Below are positions 31,155-43,200 of a stretch of DNA of 64,000 bases, piece by piece. The notes under the pieces were generated by a model. That model made no database searches. It was not told the origin of the DNA and was given only the letters and a program-made list of their open reading frames with translations. This DNA is from Proliferodiscus dingleyae. Taxonomy: Eukaryota > Ascomycota > Leotiomycetes > Helotiales > Lachnaceae. Position numbers and translations under genes: made by a program. The DNA lies in assembly GCA_003988795.1 (NCBI GenBank), contig QYAK01000045.1, forward strand, positions 1-64,000, given 5' to 3'. Numbering within the stretch: the stretch's first letter is position 1; the number at the start of each line of letters is the position of its first letter.

Positions 31155-34086
31155 ATTGACTGTGGATGATGGAACTCGAAGACTTGATCAAGAAGTATGG
31201 CTTGAGAGCGAGAGAGGACTGCCTGGATATTGAAGATTGACTGGTTGACACGAAGAACAGGAGAGCCCAACTTTTGGCATGGCAAGTACTTATACATCGA
31301 GTGGTCTTGGCAAGAGAGTCAAACTTGAGAGAGTATGTATGACCTACCTTCCTATTCGGATTGCAGCAAGTTGTTATCAGGTGGAAAAGTAACTGAGTCT
31401 TTGAATTCTAGAAGCTCTACAGTTGCGCATCACGTTGCCACGTAGTAAGGCTCCGACCATGGGCGATAAGTGCCAGGGTCAGGTCCCAAGGGATCATCTC
31501 TGCAGGACCTTCTGCTTTGAATCGATGGAGGCGAGCCGGTGAGCTATTTTGTTAAGTGGGAGAGGAAGACCAAAGCAAGAATCAGTCTGCTGGAACTCTC
31601 AAGTGAGCCGGTAGGCCAGTAGCTGATTGGAGCCAACTTGACATCACCTTCCTTATAGTGAAGGGATTCCGATATAGTTGCGGCTTGTCTTCAACGTGGG
31701 TTGCGTTCCCCTCCATGCCATCCACTTATCATAGGTGGACAGCTATCTCTCGTGCACGGTAGGGACGCACCCCCCTTTCCTATACCACGCTGATTATTGC
31801 TTGAAGAAGCTATCCAGGCGGCCCTCCGGGAAAGGCAGATCGATGCCCTAAACGCTTGTGCGAGTACCGAGCCTCTTTGGCGTGATTGGTGAAGTTTGTT
31901 GGTGTGATTGGTAGATGGCTCGGCAGCCCTCAACGCTTTTGGGCACATGCACCGGCTCCACATCACTGCACGGCATCAAGGTTATCGGAAAACCCTTGCT
32001 TTGTTTACGAGCTTATCGATATCCCCGCACGGTGGGAGCAAAAAGGCGCCCGTGGAGCAGATGCCCAGCCAGATCTGAGTTTTATGTGGCGGTGGCGCAA
32101 AGTCTTGGAGAAGCTTGTCTCTCCGCCAGAATGATGCAAGAGATGAGAAGCACGGTTGCTTAGCTGCTTTCGTATCGCACTCAACTGCCTTTGCTGAGGT
32201 GACTAGCAAGGAGTCGTGATCTCTTTGCGCGGAGAACGAGTGCTTCGCGCGCTCTCCCCCCCACATTACAAGCTTCGATACAGCATACAGGATTCCAGGT
32301 ACAAGTGGTACGTTACTTAAGATTTCAGGGTTTTCCGATTTCCACCCCATGTCCCTGCCTCGAGCCTGGCTTCGCCAATCGGTAGTAAGATTCGGCGATG
32401 GACAATCAAGAAGTGCTGCAGAGGAAATATAATTCTCCATGGTGTAGTCTGGGAGGGTTGAAAGTCCATTCAGTGCCCGACTTAGAGCGAACCTGGTGCG
32501 GTAACCATGAACGCGCGGCACCCATCAAATATCCCGCCTGACATTCCGGAATCGCGTCGCTGGTTCCCAATCGTTTTATTATTCAGGGGATAGTGCAACG
32601 GTATGATTCGGCTTGTCGCGGCCACAGTTCATTTCGTGCAGTGAGCTGGCAGCCAGCCATCGCGATACATATCTGGGGTTTTCCGTCATCTCCTTCCTGA
32701 TTCTTTGTAAACACGCTCCTCAAGCTTTTCTGTAGCGGCTACATCAAGCAGCTCCTTATTTGATCCAACTATCGTAGTATATCGTGGAAATGATGTCGTT
32801 GAAGCCCTAAGACAGCCGCCACAGCTGCAGGACAGCCCGCTGTCACCAGCTTGGCAGACAACGCCTCTCGTTTCTACACCTTCTGTATCCAGCCTTGGCT
32901 GCAGTGACAACGTTATCAGAGACGGGAATAACGGCAGCAAAGTCTAGTCTTGGCATAATTAATACTGTGTCAGAGTTTCTACAACTTGCGCTCGTCGCGT
33001 CTTCAACCAGCTCGCTGAAACTTTGATCTCTACACGCTCCAATGCGGCTGGCAGCCCAATAGAGAGAGAGATAAAAAAGCAAGAACTGCTATAATCTTAG
33101 GTAACTCTGCTTCCGCAGATCACTTCTAGAAGCTCCGGATCACCTGCATACACCTCCGCTTGTAGTTGCACTCTCGGCCCATCGAATTCTTATCTGATCG
33201 ACTGTGCCTTGCAGCAGCATCCGTCGCATCTTGTATCGACGTCCTCGAACTTTGCGGTTCCCTCTGCGGCATCTTCCAGAGCACTAGTCTACAAGGAGTC
33301 AGACATCCGTGTCACATTGGCTCTGGTGTTATATTGAGTTACCATAACTAAACTCGATCAGATTGAAGATCCATCATTGATGGAAATGATCAAATGACTT
33401 GGATGTGCCTGGTGAGCGCATTCAGCAGATGGGGAAATATAGAACCCCTAGGCAAACCAGAAGTCAAAAGTAAGTCACGGGAAGGGGATCATCGCGGGTA
33501 CTAGGTGAGGTTTACGTCCTGGCTGAGCCGCTGTACTTTCGAGATTTCCTTGAGTGTCAAGTGCAACCAACAGAAGGGTACGTAGTACAGTCCACTGATC
33601 GGACCTCTGATCATTCGAGTACGCTTTGTACTTGGCTATTCACCAAGAAGTCTTACATACCACGTTCTTCACTTCAAATGACTATTCAACTGAACCACAC
33701 GGGGAGACCGGGAGTAGTTATAAGGCATTATGTAAGTAATATATGTAGAGATATTAGACTTGTACAACATGATCATCCTCCGTTCATAAATATATACCAG
33801 GGAAGACAAAATATCTTCCTGCAGGTCCCCGAAAAACGCCCATGTGGAAAACGAAGAAAGCGCTCCACGGAATATAACGCCATGACCCGGGTATTACACA
33901 GCAAAATCCAGCTCTTTTGCTATTGAAGAAGTAGATGAATATGGGAACGGATTTGAGCTTTTGTATCGTTGTCCGCTTGTCGCACATTCATACACTTCAG
34001 AAAACCCTCTCCACTAGACTCAGCATTCGTACTGGTTCTTGCTGAAGTGGCTCGAACAGTGTTACTCGTTGCACGGAAGACCTATT
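31155..34086. other. 2.9-kb intergenic region
   Basis: Contains the eqolisin promoter at its left end. Minus-strand ORFs at 31982-32521 (179 codons) and 32843-33082 have no recognisable motif, and I cannot support either as a gene. No repeat or RNA gene was seen. Confidence 0.4.
31287..31294 (-). promoter_or_regulatory. TATA box (and nearby PacC-like site) of the eqolisin gene
   Basis: On the minus strand TATAAGTA lies about 133 nt upstream of the ATG at 31154. A GCCAAG core, matching the PacC pH-regulator consensus GCCARG, lies at 31306-31311 on the same strand. The 6-mer is short, so the PacC reading is only suggestive. Confidence 0.45.
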
Positions 34087-35631
34087 CTACGGCCGCCATG
34101 TCAAAACGACAACGCTATCCCTCTCAGGTCGCTCCTCACCCTCACCCACCCAGCGCTCATCCATATGCCTCTTCAGATACACCTGGGTGACCCAGCCAAC
34201 CTTGCCCGCCTCTGCCCTTGTATCAAGGATTTCCCAGGCGCGCTTCCGGCCCGTCTTCTGTAGGCCCTTGCGTAGCTCCCCAAACGCATAGACGTACATG
34301 ACGTCCTTGACGTCGTCTTCGCCGGGTAGGTCGAACGTGGCTTCCATGTGGGATGGGTCGAAGGTGATGCCCCTGGGATACTCGGCGACGCTGTAGCCGT
34401 TGGAGATGATGAAGTTGTCTTTGAATTGGAAGCGCTGCATCACGCAGTCCTCGCCGCAGGCATCTGCTACCTGGTGGATCTTGGCGGGCTCGACGTGGTG
34501 CCAGGACTTGTAGTGGTGGAGACTGAGATGTTGTCGTCCACTCTCGTAGAAGCCTGATGGATCGCCGAATTGGTCTTCTTGGTTTAGGAGGGGGAGGTAT
34601 GTGAGCGTGACCTCGGAGTGCGTGTGCAAACAATTGTAGAGTAGGCGATCGCCTTGGTCACTCTCTAGTAGATAGCGGCCGTCGTCGTTCTTCTGGAGGC
34701 ACGGGAGCTTGACAATTTGACGGACGACGGGCTCGGTGAGAATGATACCACCGCCACCATATGCCATGGGCGCGTGGTTGGCTATCATCCAGTCTGTACG
34801 TTCGGTGAACGTGCCGATATAATAAGGCTTTGAGGGGTCGTATTGGGTGAAGAGTGTTTCGAGGAGCGAGTTTATGTAGGGGAAAAATGTGTCGTCGTCA
34901 ATAAGGACGAAGTACTTGCGCATATCGTGAGTGGGGTGGTTGTAGAGGAGATTAACAAGATCGACATAACGACCGGGCATATCGAGCGAGGGATTGGATT
35001 GTACGACTGTTGCATTGATGCCGACACCTGTAAGACGTTGCGTGGCCTGATCAATCTCTTGCTCGGTGGCATTGAACAGTGCCAGTACCAGTCCGGCGCC
35101 ATTCGAGTTTCCCTTCGCATCCGTGAGCCACCGGATCCATTCCTTTAACGGCCCTGTACTCTCCTTATCAAAGCGATCGAAAGTTGTAGAGACGCCGAAA
35201 ATCAGACTCGAGGCATCCATTGCGCCAGGCCGCGCCAGCTCCTTGACATGGACATTGAGGGGCGATCCAGAAGGTAGAGGCATCTTCGCATCCACCTTGA
35301 GATCCGCAAACCAGTCCGGGAACAGATCTTGGTCCACCTCCGTCATCGACAGCCTCTCTTTTGCATCCGGTATGTATTTCAGCGTACGCGAGGCAAAGGA
35401 GATCTCGGGCCCAATGCTGTTATTCCTCAGCACTTCCTTGACCCATGCGGACTGATCGAGTTCGCCCGCCGGCCGTCTAACACCGCCGACATGATTCAAG
35501 GAGGCGCCTGTGAGCGTCGGTCCATAGTACCAGATGAGGAGGAGGAGGAGGGCGAGGGGGAGATATCGGTATAGGGGTGTCCGCGGTAGCATGGTAGCGG
35601 GGCCTGGCGAGAATTTCAAGGAAGACATCAA
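34087..35631 (-). CDS. Fringe-like type II membrane glycosyltransferase
   Basis: Intronless, 514 aa. A short cytosolic N-terminus, a signal-anchor helix (about 22-37, PLALLLLLIWYYG) and a stem region precede a lumenal catalytic domain. The Asp-rich metal and sugar-nucleotide motif reads FVLIDDDTFFPYIN (DDD at about 244-246). Downstream come YYIGTFTE, MAYGGGGIILTEPVV and HHYKSWHH, which match the Fringe-like beta-1,3-glycosyltransferase plan (GT31-related, DUF604-type) found in fungi and plants. The protein probably acts in the Golgi on cell-wall or secreted glycoconjugates; donor and acceptor are unknown. A start at residue 14 (35592) would still keep the anchor. Tail-to-head with UTP21 further right, 777 nt away. 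Confidence 0.86.
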   Translation of the reverse strand: MMSSLKFSPGPATMLPRTPLYRYLPLALLLLLIWYYGPTLTGASLNHVGGVRRPAGELDQSAWVKEVLRNNSIGPEISFASRTLKYIPDAKERLSMTEVDQDLFPDWFADLKVDAKMPLPSGSPLNVHVKELARPGAMDASSLIFGVSTTFDRFDKESTGPLKEWIRWLTDAKGNSNGAGLVLALFNATEQEIDQATQRLTGVGINATVVQSNPSLDMPGRYVDLVNLLYNHPTHDMRKYFVLIDDDTFFPYINSLLETLFTQYDPSKPYYIGTFTERTDWMIANHAPMAYGGGGIILTEPVVRQIVKLPCLQKNDDGRYLLESDQGDRLLYNCLHTHSEVTLTYLPLLNQEDQFGDPSGFYESGRQHLSLHHYKSWHHVEPAKIHQVADACGEDCVMQRFQFKDNFIISNGYSVAEYPRGITFDPSHMEATFDLPGEDDVKDVMYVYAFGELRKGLQKTGRKRAWEILDTRAEAGKVGWVTQVYLKRHMDERWVGEGEERPERDSVVVLTWRP

Positions 35632-36408
35632 TAGACAGAAAAATTATACAGGAAGAGAAAAGGGAGAGAAGGAGCGCAGAGAGTAGGCACAGAGGCCGTC
35701 GTGAAAAGAGGGGAAAAAGGGTCGTCAATGGGTGATGTGTAGGAGGATTTTGGGAGGAGGATGGAGAGGAAAAGGGGAAGAGACAGAATTCCAGAAATCG
35801 ATTTCGCTTGCGATATCGCTAGGATAAGACGAAGGAGCCAAACATTTCAATTCGCTCCACTGCAGGTCCCCTGGAAGATTATTTCGGCAACGCGCAGCGG
35901 GGTCTTGGCAATTGTCCAATTGTGTGTCACTGTTAGTGTCAGCGTCAGCCCGTTCGTCCTGTTCGAAAAATAGAAGCAGACGGCGAGTGGCGGGATTCGG
36001 CGGCGGAGGCGGAGGCGGAGGAAGGGGAGGAAGAGGGCGGAGCACGTGCAGGATTCCGATCTCACAGTTGCGCAACCTCCTTTCAATTGCTGTAGAGCGT
36101 AAAGACGCATGGAATTGAAAAAAAGGGGAGGAAAAGTATTGGGAGACCAAATGATGAAGAAAGAAGCTTCTGTGCCGCCCCGCCGCCAAACCGTTGATTG
36201 CGCGTGTTGGAACTACTGCAGAACTGTCAGCAGGGCCTCCCGTGGCTAAGCCGAGACCTGCTGGCTTTATATACTGTATACACATCGGGCCATTTTGCTA
36301 CAACGACATTGATATTTTTTGTTTTGGGAACGTCACTGAATGCCTTGCACTGTTTAAATCTCCTTTTGATAGTCTCCTTCAGGTAAAGGTAGGCATCACA
36401 CATTGACT
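35632..36408. other. Spacer upstream of the glycosyltransferase
   Basis: About 780 nt between two minus-strand genes: the glycosyltransferase promoter and the UTP21 3' end. A GGA/GGC-rich patch near 36000-36030 accounts for several spurious ORFs. No gene was seen. Confidence 0.45.
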
Positions 36409-39400
36409 CTACCTAGGATTCCTCAAGAACCCAACAACCCCTCCACAAAAGCCAACTAGCTCTCCTATTCTAGCCCCCTCCTTCTCCTGGCATATCCTCC
36501 ACCCTCTCAATGCCTCGGCCAGACCCTCGTCATGCGTGACAGAATCAACGTGCAGTCTCAAGAAGACACTCATCCACGCCTGCACGAGCTCGTAGTCCCT
36601 CTTCTGCCTCAGGCGGCTCGTGAGGGCCTCCACGAAGCTGACAAGCTCGTTGCACTCGGCTGACGGCGACAGGGAGCGGATCTCCAGATCTGCGGCTGAG
36701 GGAGAAAGAGTCTTGAGGTGCGTCACGAAGGGTGTATCTATAAACGCCATGTTAGCTTTGTCCAAAGATGATGAGACGATAAGTGAGGAGGGCCAACTTA
36801 CAGTCTCCGCTCTCACTGCCGGCCCTCAGAGCGACAGTGAAAGTGCCCTCTGATGCCAGCCGGTCCATTTTCATGATCCGTGAGCGTTCTGCTGCATTTT
36901 CGGCGGACTTCTCTTCCGCGGCAGCAGCAGCAAGCGTCGGCTTGCCGTCGAGGGATGGCAGGAAGAATGGTGCTTTCTCGGGGGCTTTAGGGGGCTCTTT
37001 CGGCTTGTTGCGCTCTTTGATAGCGTCGAGATGGAGGAGTGTCTGCCAGCGACTCTTGGGAATGACGCTTAAAGTCATCATATCTGCGCTCAATTGGTCG
37101 ATTGATGAAGGTGCGGGTGCAGAGTTGTCAGCCTCATCCGCTTCATCTTCATAGGCACCATCGATGACTCCATGGCCGCCTTCACCCGAGGCTGTTGGAC
37201 CGTTCAGTTCCGTAATCTCATTCTCTGAGATGTGTCTTGTAGGAATGTGGGTGAAGAGTGATTTGTTGTTCCAGATGTTGACTCCAATCTCGCCTTCGCA
37301 GGTCGTAGCCAGGAATTCACCAGTGCCTGAGAATGCCAATGCAGTACATTGAGTCTTTGTCCGTATCGCATCAATCAGATGCCCAGTTGGGAGATCCCAC
37401 ACTCGTATGACGCAATCCTTGGAAGCTGCAATGATCCACCGCCCATCATTCGAGAAGCAGAAGTCATTGATGGCCCCTTGACATCCCCATAGCTCTCTGA
37501 TGGTCTTCTTCGTGACAATATCAACAATCCGGATCGAGAGATCATCGCTAGCTAGGGCTATTAGATCGTTCGGCGCATGGTATCGCAGTCCTGTTATAGC
37601 TGCCATAGGATACCAGTCGATCTCGTCAACCAGACTCCCAGACCCAAATTCCCAGAACTTGATTCTCCCATCCAGGGAACAGCTGATAAGAGTCTTATTC
37701 AGAGAGTCTACCGTAAGTCCGGTGACTGCTTTTTTATGCTTTCCCAGACCTGGAGGGAACTTTGGAAGTCTAGAATGATTGCCCCCCCCCTCGGACGCCT
37801 CAAGCTGCTGGATCTTCAACTTCCTCGCCTGCGCGGGCGTCAATTTAGAGGGGTATCGTTGCCGATGTAGTCCAGATTGAAGATTGAACATGTCCACCCC
37901 GCCTGTCTCTGAGCCAACAAAGGCGAATGTGCTGCAAGGACTGACTGCTACACAGCTGACATCCGTGCCATCTCCAGTCTCAAAGGTCCATCTCCCAGCC
38001 TTTTTCCTACCCCAGAACCAAGTGCGAGCGAATCTATCATTCTTGTGGCCAGTGACAACACTCTCCCACCCAGTCGCCCCGCTCAATGTCGCATCTGTAG
38101 CCTTCTTGCTGATCTGGTTGGCCTTCTGCCATATCTTGCCGTCACCTGCGTGAGCCCCCATTCCACCATCTCGGTTCAGCGACATGGCTATGCATGTGAT
38201 CTCTGGCGCTTTCAGATCTTCCAGCGTAGCGCTCGGCTCGTTTGCGAGTGTGGGAGCTGCCAGAATACCTAGCTTCTTCGCCTTCTTCCTAATATTTCCC
38301 TGGCTCAATTCTGTGCTTTGCCCGTCCCTTCGAAGACTCCAGCCCCACAAGCTCCTATCTTGACCGGCACTGAGAAGCCACTTTCCCCCCCCATCCGCTC
38401 CATCCGAATCCGAAGGCAGGAACAGAAGCTTAGTGACCGGCGCGGCATGCCCACTTCTCGAATGTAAGATTCGAGGTACCGGATTGTAAGGTGTCTCGTC
38501 GAAGATCCATGACTTCAGAGAATTATCTAGTCCGCTGGTGACTATGATTGCCTGGGCTGGGAGGAACTCAACTTTGCTCACCCCACCCCCAACTGAAGCT
38601 CCAGCGTCTGAAGGTGGATTGTGTGCGCCGCGGAGAATGCCTATAATTCTGCCGCCGTTATTCAAGTCCCAAAAAGTCACATCGCCGTTGTCAGGTCCGG
38701 CTGTAGCCATGACTCCTGGCCTTTGTCCATCTTCTCCTGCGCCCAGATCATCGGTCCGGAAGGATATTGATGTGATGAGGCCCAAGTGGCCCCCTTTCAG
38801 ATGAATGACTGTCCTGTCTGCTCGAATGTCATGTATGGTCAGAGATCCCTCGGAGTATGCGATTGCAAGTAGAGACAATGCTGGTGTTGGCTGCAAAGCC
38901 GTCACACTCCCACAATGCGCTGCAGGAGGTAAGATTGTATAGAGCAGTTTCCCAGAGCTGACATTCCAAATCTCAACGCTTCCATCCTTCCGCCCTGCAA
39001 TGATCTTGTTGAGATACGTGGGTATGTTGCAGATTCCACCTGTCAACTCGTTTCCACCTTTGGGAGCAGTCGTGGGATATAGCGTGGTGTAATGTTCGTA
39101 ATTTGCCGATTTCCACACCTCGATTCTCGTTGAACAACATCCTACTATCCATGAACCAAAAATGAGGATTTTCTTGATTGGTTGCTGGTGGTCTGTGGGT
39201 ATGTCCAATTCAGCAATGACTTTTCCGCGCTTGAAAACCCACAGTCCTCGAGAGGAGTCCTCGGTTGACCCTCCCCATGCTGCAAATACTCGATCTTTCC
39301 AAGCTATGGTTGCCGTGATATTTTCTGGTGTCTCGGGTCGGGTGAGGAAGACGAGGTTGAGGCCACGTTTGAGATCGTAGGTCTGTAGACATTTGCCCAC

Positions 39401-39738
39401 GGAGGTGGTGATTTGGAAGGTGGTTTTCCCAAGAGGGATGGAGGTGAAGGGGACGGGTGTAGATGAAACAAGGCCGATCGTCTACCCATATATCAGCTCT
39501 GACTCTGACGTTCAATATGTTTCTCTTCTAATAGACATACTCGGAATGGGGTGAATATCTTTGGCTGGCGCCGAGACGTCGCGGGTGCATCTGCGCCATT
39601 GACCTTCCGCCTCTTCACTACCGGACCGTCGCGGTCCTCCGCAGCTGCAGAGAGGGCCATTATCTGTTCTGTGAGTTGCGAGATCCGAGGTGCGGAGACC
39701 AAGCCATGAAGTGGTGGTGGTGTTGTGGTGGTTTTCAA
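36409..39738 (-). CDS. UTP21: UTP21 / WDR36, WD40 subunit of the small-subunit processome
   Basis: Three exons, 39738-39541, 39481-36802 and 36737-36409, 1068 aa. The family is a nucleolar UtpB-complex member needed for 18S rRNA maturation. Two tandem WD40 propellers fill most of the protein (for example VTFWDLNNGGRI, DRSLWGWSLRRDG, IKFWEFGSGSLV, VIRVWDLPTGHLI). After them comes the Utp21 C-terminal helical domain, with SRWQTLLHLDAIKERNKPK and DYTPFVTHLKTLSPSAADLEIRSL. The first intron (59 nt) restores FTPFRTIGLVSSTPVPF; the second (64 nt) restores GDYTPFVTHL. The start at 39738 gives a Thr/Pro-rich extension; Met27 (39660) is an alternative. A G-run lies within coding DNA near 37781. It is divergent from VIP1 with a 511-nt shared promoter. 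Confidence 0.95.
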
Positions 39739-39884
39739 GAATATAGAAATTTGTGATATTTTCTTTTTTTTTCTCCCCCCCCCCAGCGGCTTGTCAGCCT
39801 GGCGGCGGTATCCCTGTGATCCACACAGGGCTGGGCTGTCTCTGCCCGCCTGAAGCGACAGCGTGGGGGCGGCTGTAATGTGCG

Positions 39885-39914
39885 ATGACTTATGACTTAT
39901 GACTTATGACTTAT
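39885..39914. promoter_or_regulatory. Four tandem ATGACTT units in the UTP21-VIP1 promoter
   Basis: Four perfect 7-nt units in a row. Each contains TGACTTA, one base away from the TGACTCA site bound by Gcn4/CPC-1-type bZIP factors. The repeat sits between UTP21, 147 nt away, and VIP1, about 340 nt away. It could be a bZIP-responsive element or just a minisatellite. Confidence 0.5.
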
Positions 39915-39979
39915 TGTACGCGGCAGGCCAGAACCCCTCGTTCATCCTTCGTCTCTCATCTTTCCGTCTTCCATCCTCG

Positions 39980-40237
39980 ATGAGAGTGTCCACACTGTGC
40001 AGTGTATCTCTCTCTGCTGCGACGAGAGGTGTCTTGTCTCTGGGCGGTCGCCCGCAGTTCTTGACCCGCATGCAGCCCAACGTCATCCGGAAGCGTCACT
40101 CGCGATAGAGCCCTTCCAAAACTTGTGCGAGGGACTCTGCCACCGCCATGTTGTTGTCCGCCCTCTCCACGACGTCCGCTCTGCAAACATGGCTCACATC
40201 GACTCTACGCCGCCTCTTTGACAATTGGAAGTCTTAG
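39980..40237 (+). promoter_or_regulatory. Upstream ORFs in the VIP1 leader
   Basis: Three short reading frames precede the VIP1 ATG: 39980-40108 (42 codons, possibly longer from 39899), 40148-40237 (29 codons) and 40189-40221 (10 codons). The 29-codon frame stops only 12 nt before the VIP1 start. If the transcript begins upstream of these, they should depress or control VIP1 translation. The transcription start cannot be read from the sequence. Confidence 0.5.
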
Positions 40238-40249
40238 AGATTGCTGACT

Positions 40250-43200
40250 ATGGGCCCCGACGCTCCAGCCAAGTCCCATGATCGTGGCAGCATGACGGCT
40301 GCTAACGATCCTAGCTCTCCAAGAGTGGACCCCTCCGCCGCTGGGCCAGAACTTGAAAATTCCTCAACGACGCAGCAGCAGCAGCAACAGCAGTCGAACC
40401 CTCGACGTCCGTCTCGTACGTTGTCTGCAGTGTCCAGCTTCAACCCTCTGGCGAGTCGAAAGAGCCGATATGCGGAGCCAGGGACTACAGAAACCAATTC
40501 CGATCGAGCATCGATTTCCATGCCCCCTCCCCCAACGAGATCACGAACGTCCTCGACATATAGTGTTCAGTCGATAGCAGGAGAAGGCTCCAAAGTTGTG
40601 ACAGGGGATCTTTCTGGCAGGAGACAGAGCGGAGAGGATATTGCAGTTTTAGACTTCGAGACGCCCAGGCTATCTCCTGGCATGATGGCGGACTCAAGCA
40701 CCCATTCCCAATTGCCCGAAGCATCTCTGCAATCGCGGCCCTCCATTTCCGATCTCGAGTCGTCCAAACGGATGTCCGTCTCGTCCATGTACTCACTGAG
40801 CTCTGCGCGAGCGGGAGGGGCTCCGAGTTCCGCTGCGTCTGCCAGTGGATCAGACGGGGTGTTGAGCTCGAGGACTCATTCCGCTGTCATGTCACCACCG
40901 CAGAAGAACTACGGCTTGTCTCCTCCAGAGACATCTACGTCCGTTGTATCGATCACAACCTCATCCAACGGCCAGTTTAGCGGTCCTGGCGTAGCGGGTG
41001 GCCATTCTCTTACCCCGCGAGAGAGCCCCGCACATGCATCGGATATCGCCAAACGAAATGCTGAGAAGAGAGGCGAAGCCACCCCACGACCACCAGCACC
41101 CACAAGGTCTCGAAGTCGGGCGAAACGAAGGTTTAGTGGAAGTACTGCGGCTAGCAGCCATAGTCCCAGCAGCGAAAGGGGCCTACTATCTAGAGACGAA
41201 GACAAGAAGAAGCCGGCACAATGGGGCGTCATTGGCGTCTGCGCTCTCGATGCCAAAGCTCGAAGCAAACCCAGTCGCAATATCCTCAATCGCTTAATCG
41301 CGAACAAAGAGTTTGACGTGGTTGTGTTTGGAGACAAAGTCATCTTGGACGAAGATATTGAGAATTGGCCCATCTGCGATTATCTCATCTCCTTCTACTC
41401 GGATGGTTTCCCCTTGGACAAAGCTATTGCGTATGTCAAAGCGAGGAAGCCATTCTGCGTCAATGATGTGCCTATGCAGAAGATCCTTTGGGATAGAAGG
41501 ATGTGTCTGATGATTCTTGACAAGATTAATGTCCCAACCCCAAAGAGATTGGAGGTCAACCGAGATGGCGGGCCGAGTCTTCTGACGTCTGATCTAGCAA
41601 AACATCTGAAAGAAACAACTGGCGTCGTACTGGAGGGTCCCGAAGACGGAACTGGAGGTCAAGCCATCCCACCTCGGAAAGTTGAGCTCTTGGACGATGG
41701 CGATACACTAAGCGTTGACGGTGCTCTCTTGACAAAGCCGTTTGTTGAAAAGCCAATTAGTGGTGAAGATCACAATATCTGCATCTACTTCCCGAAAAGT
41801 CAGGGCGGAGGAGCTCGAAAGCTCTTTCGCAAGATAGGCAATAAGAGTTCTGAGATGGTCGAAGGCATGAACACCGTCAGGGCGATCCTCGAACCAGATA
41901 GCAGCTACATTTACGAGAAGTTCATGAATGTCGACAATGCTGAGGATGTCAAAGCGTATACTGTTGGTCCAAACTTCTGCCACGCAGAGACTCGCAAATC
42001 ACCAGTCGTGGATGGTCTCGTTCGGCGCAACACCCACGGTAAGGAGATTCGGTACATCACAAGTCTTACGAAGGAGGAGGCGGCAATGGCAAGTCGGATC
42101 GCTGTCACCTTTGGTCAACGAGTATGCGGCTTTGATCTACTCCGCGCAGGAGGAAAGAGTTATGTCATAGATGTTAATGGGTGGAGCTTTGTCAAGGACA
42201 ACGATGAATATTACGATTCTTGTGCCCGCATTCTGAAGGAAACTTTCATTCGGGACAAACAGCACCATCTTGGGGTATCGGCAGCTACCTCAAGTAATGG
42301 CACTTCCCCAGAGAACCCGGACGCTGCTGTCAGCTCTCCAGCAAGTAAAAAAGACGGTCATCGCTCAGCATTACATAGCATCCTTGCCAAATCTCCAAGC
42401 ATGTCAAAGCTCGGGCATCATAAGAAGGCCCCAGGCACAGCATCCCCAGATTCTTCAGCTGCTCCCAGCCCGAAAACCTCACCTCCTTTCAGAGCAGACA
42501 AGTCACTTCCAAACATTCCTACAACCCCTCTCTTGCCTCCTCCAGCCGTGTCATTATCTTCTGGAAGCACACCGTCTATAGCAGCCTCGACAAATCCCAG
42601 TATCGCAGCACCAAGCTCGAATGGGGAGATGCTACCACCTCCGGCGCCTAAACATACTTGGAAGTTGAAGGGCATGGTATCAGTCATTCGCCACGCAGAC
42701 CGAACGCCCAAGCAAAAGTACAAGTTCACGTTCCACTCGAAGCCATTCATCGAGTTACTTAAAGGACACCAAGAGGAAGTCCTTTTGACTGGCGAGGCTG
42801 CGCTGGATAGTGTTGTCACTGCTGTAGATATTGCGATACAGCATAGCCTGGAAGACCGCGAAAAACTCAGAACACTGAAGAATGTGCTGGTGAAAAAGGG
42901 CGGGTGGGCAGGCACCAAGGTTCAAATCAAGCCGATGTTCAGGAAAAGGAAACCAGAAGAAGTAATGGCTACTGCGATACCCGAGACGCCCGATACAGCT
43001 GTTCAGCCTGCTGAAGAACCTTCGACGAAACCTACCAAACCCACCGAAGAGCCTCCAAAGAAATTAGCAGTCCCGGGTGAGACGGACAAGCCAGTCCTTG
43101 CAAGATCTCCAACGCGAAGCGATTCCTTGTCCGGCGTCACTCTATCTCGAATCACAGCTGCAGAGAATAGTTTGGTGTTGGATAAACTTCAGCTAATCGT

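Larger units (their letters stand above)
39739..40249. other. Shared promoter of UTP21 and VIP1
   Basis: A 511-nt divergent region with a poly-C run (about 39775-39784), the ATGACTT tandem repeat and, on the VIP1 side, three upstream ORFs. The individual elements are listed separately. Confidence 0.6.

Noticed and set aside
31982..32521. 179-codon minus-strand ORF
   Set aside because: No recognisable domain, signal or splice context; amino-acid composition is not distinctive. Kept only as a note in the spacer entry.
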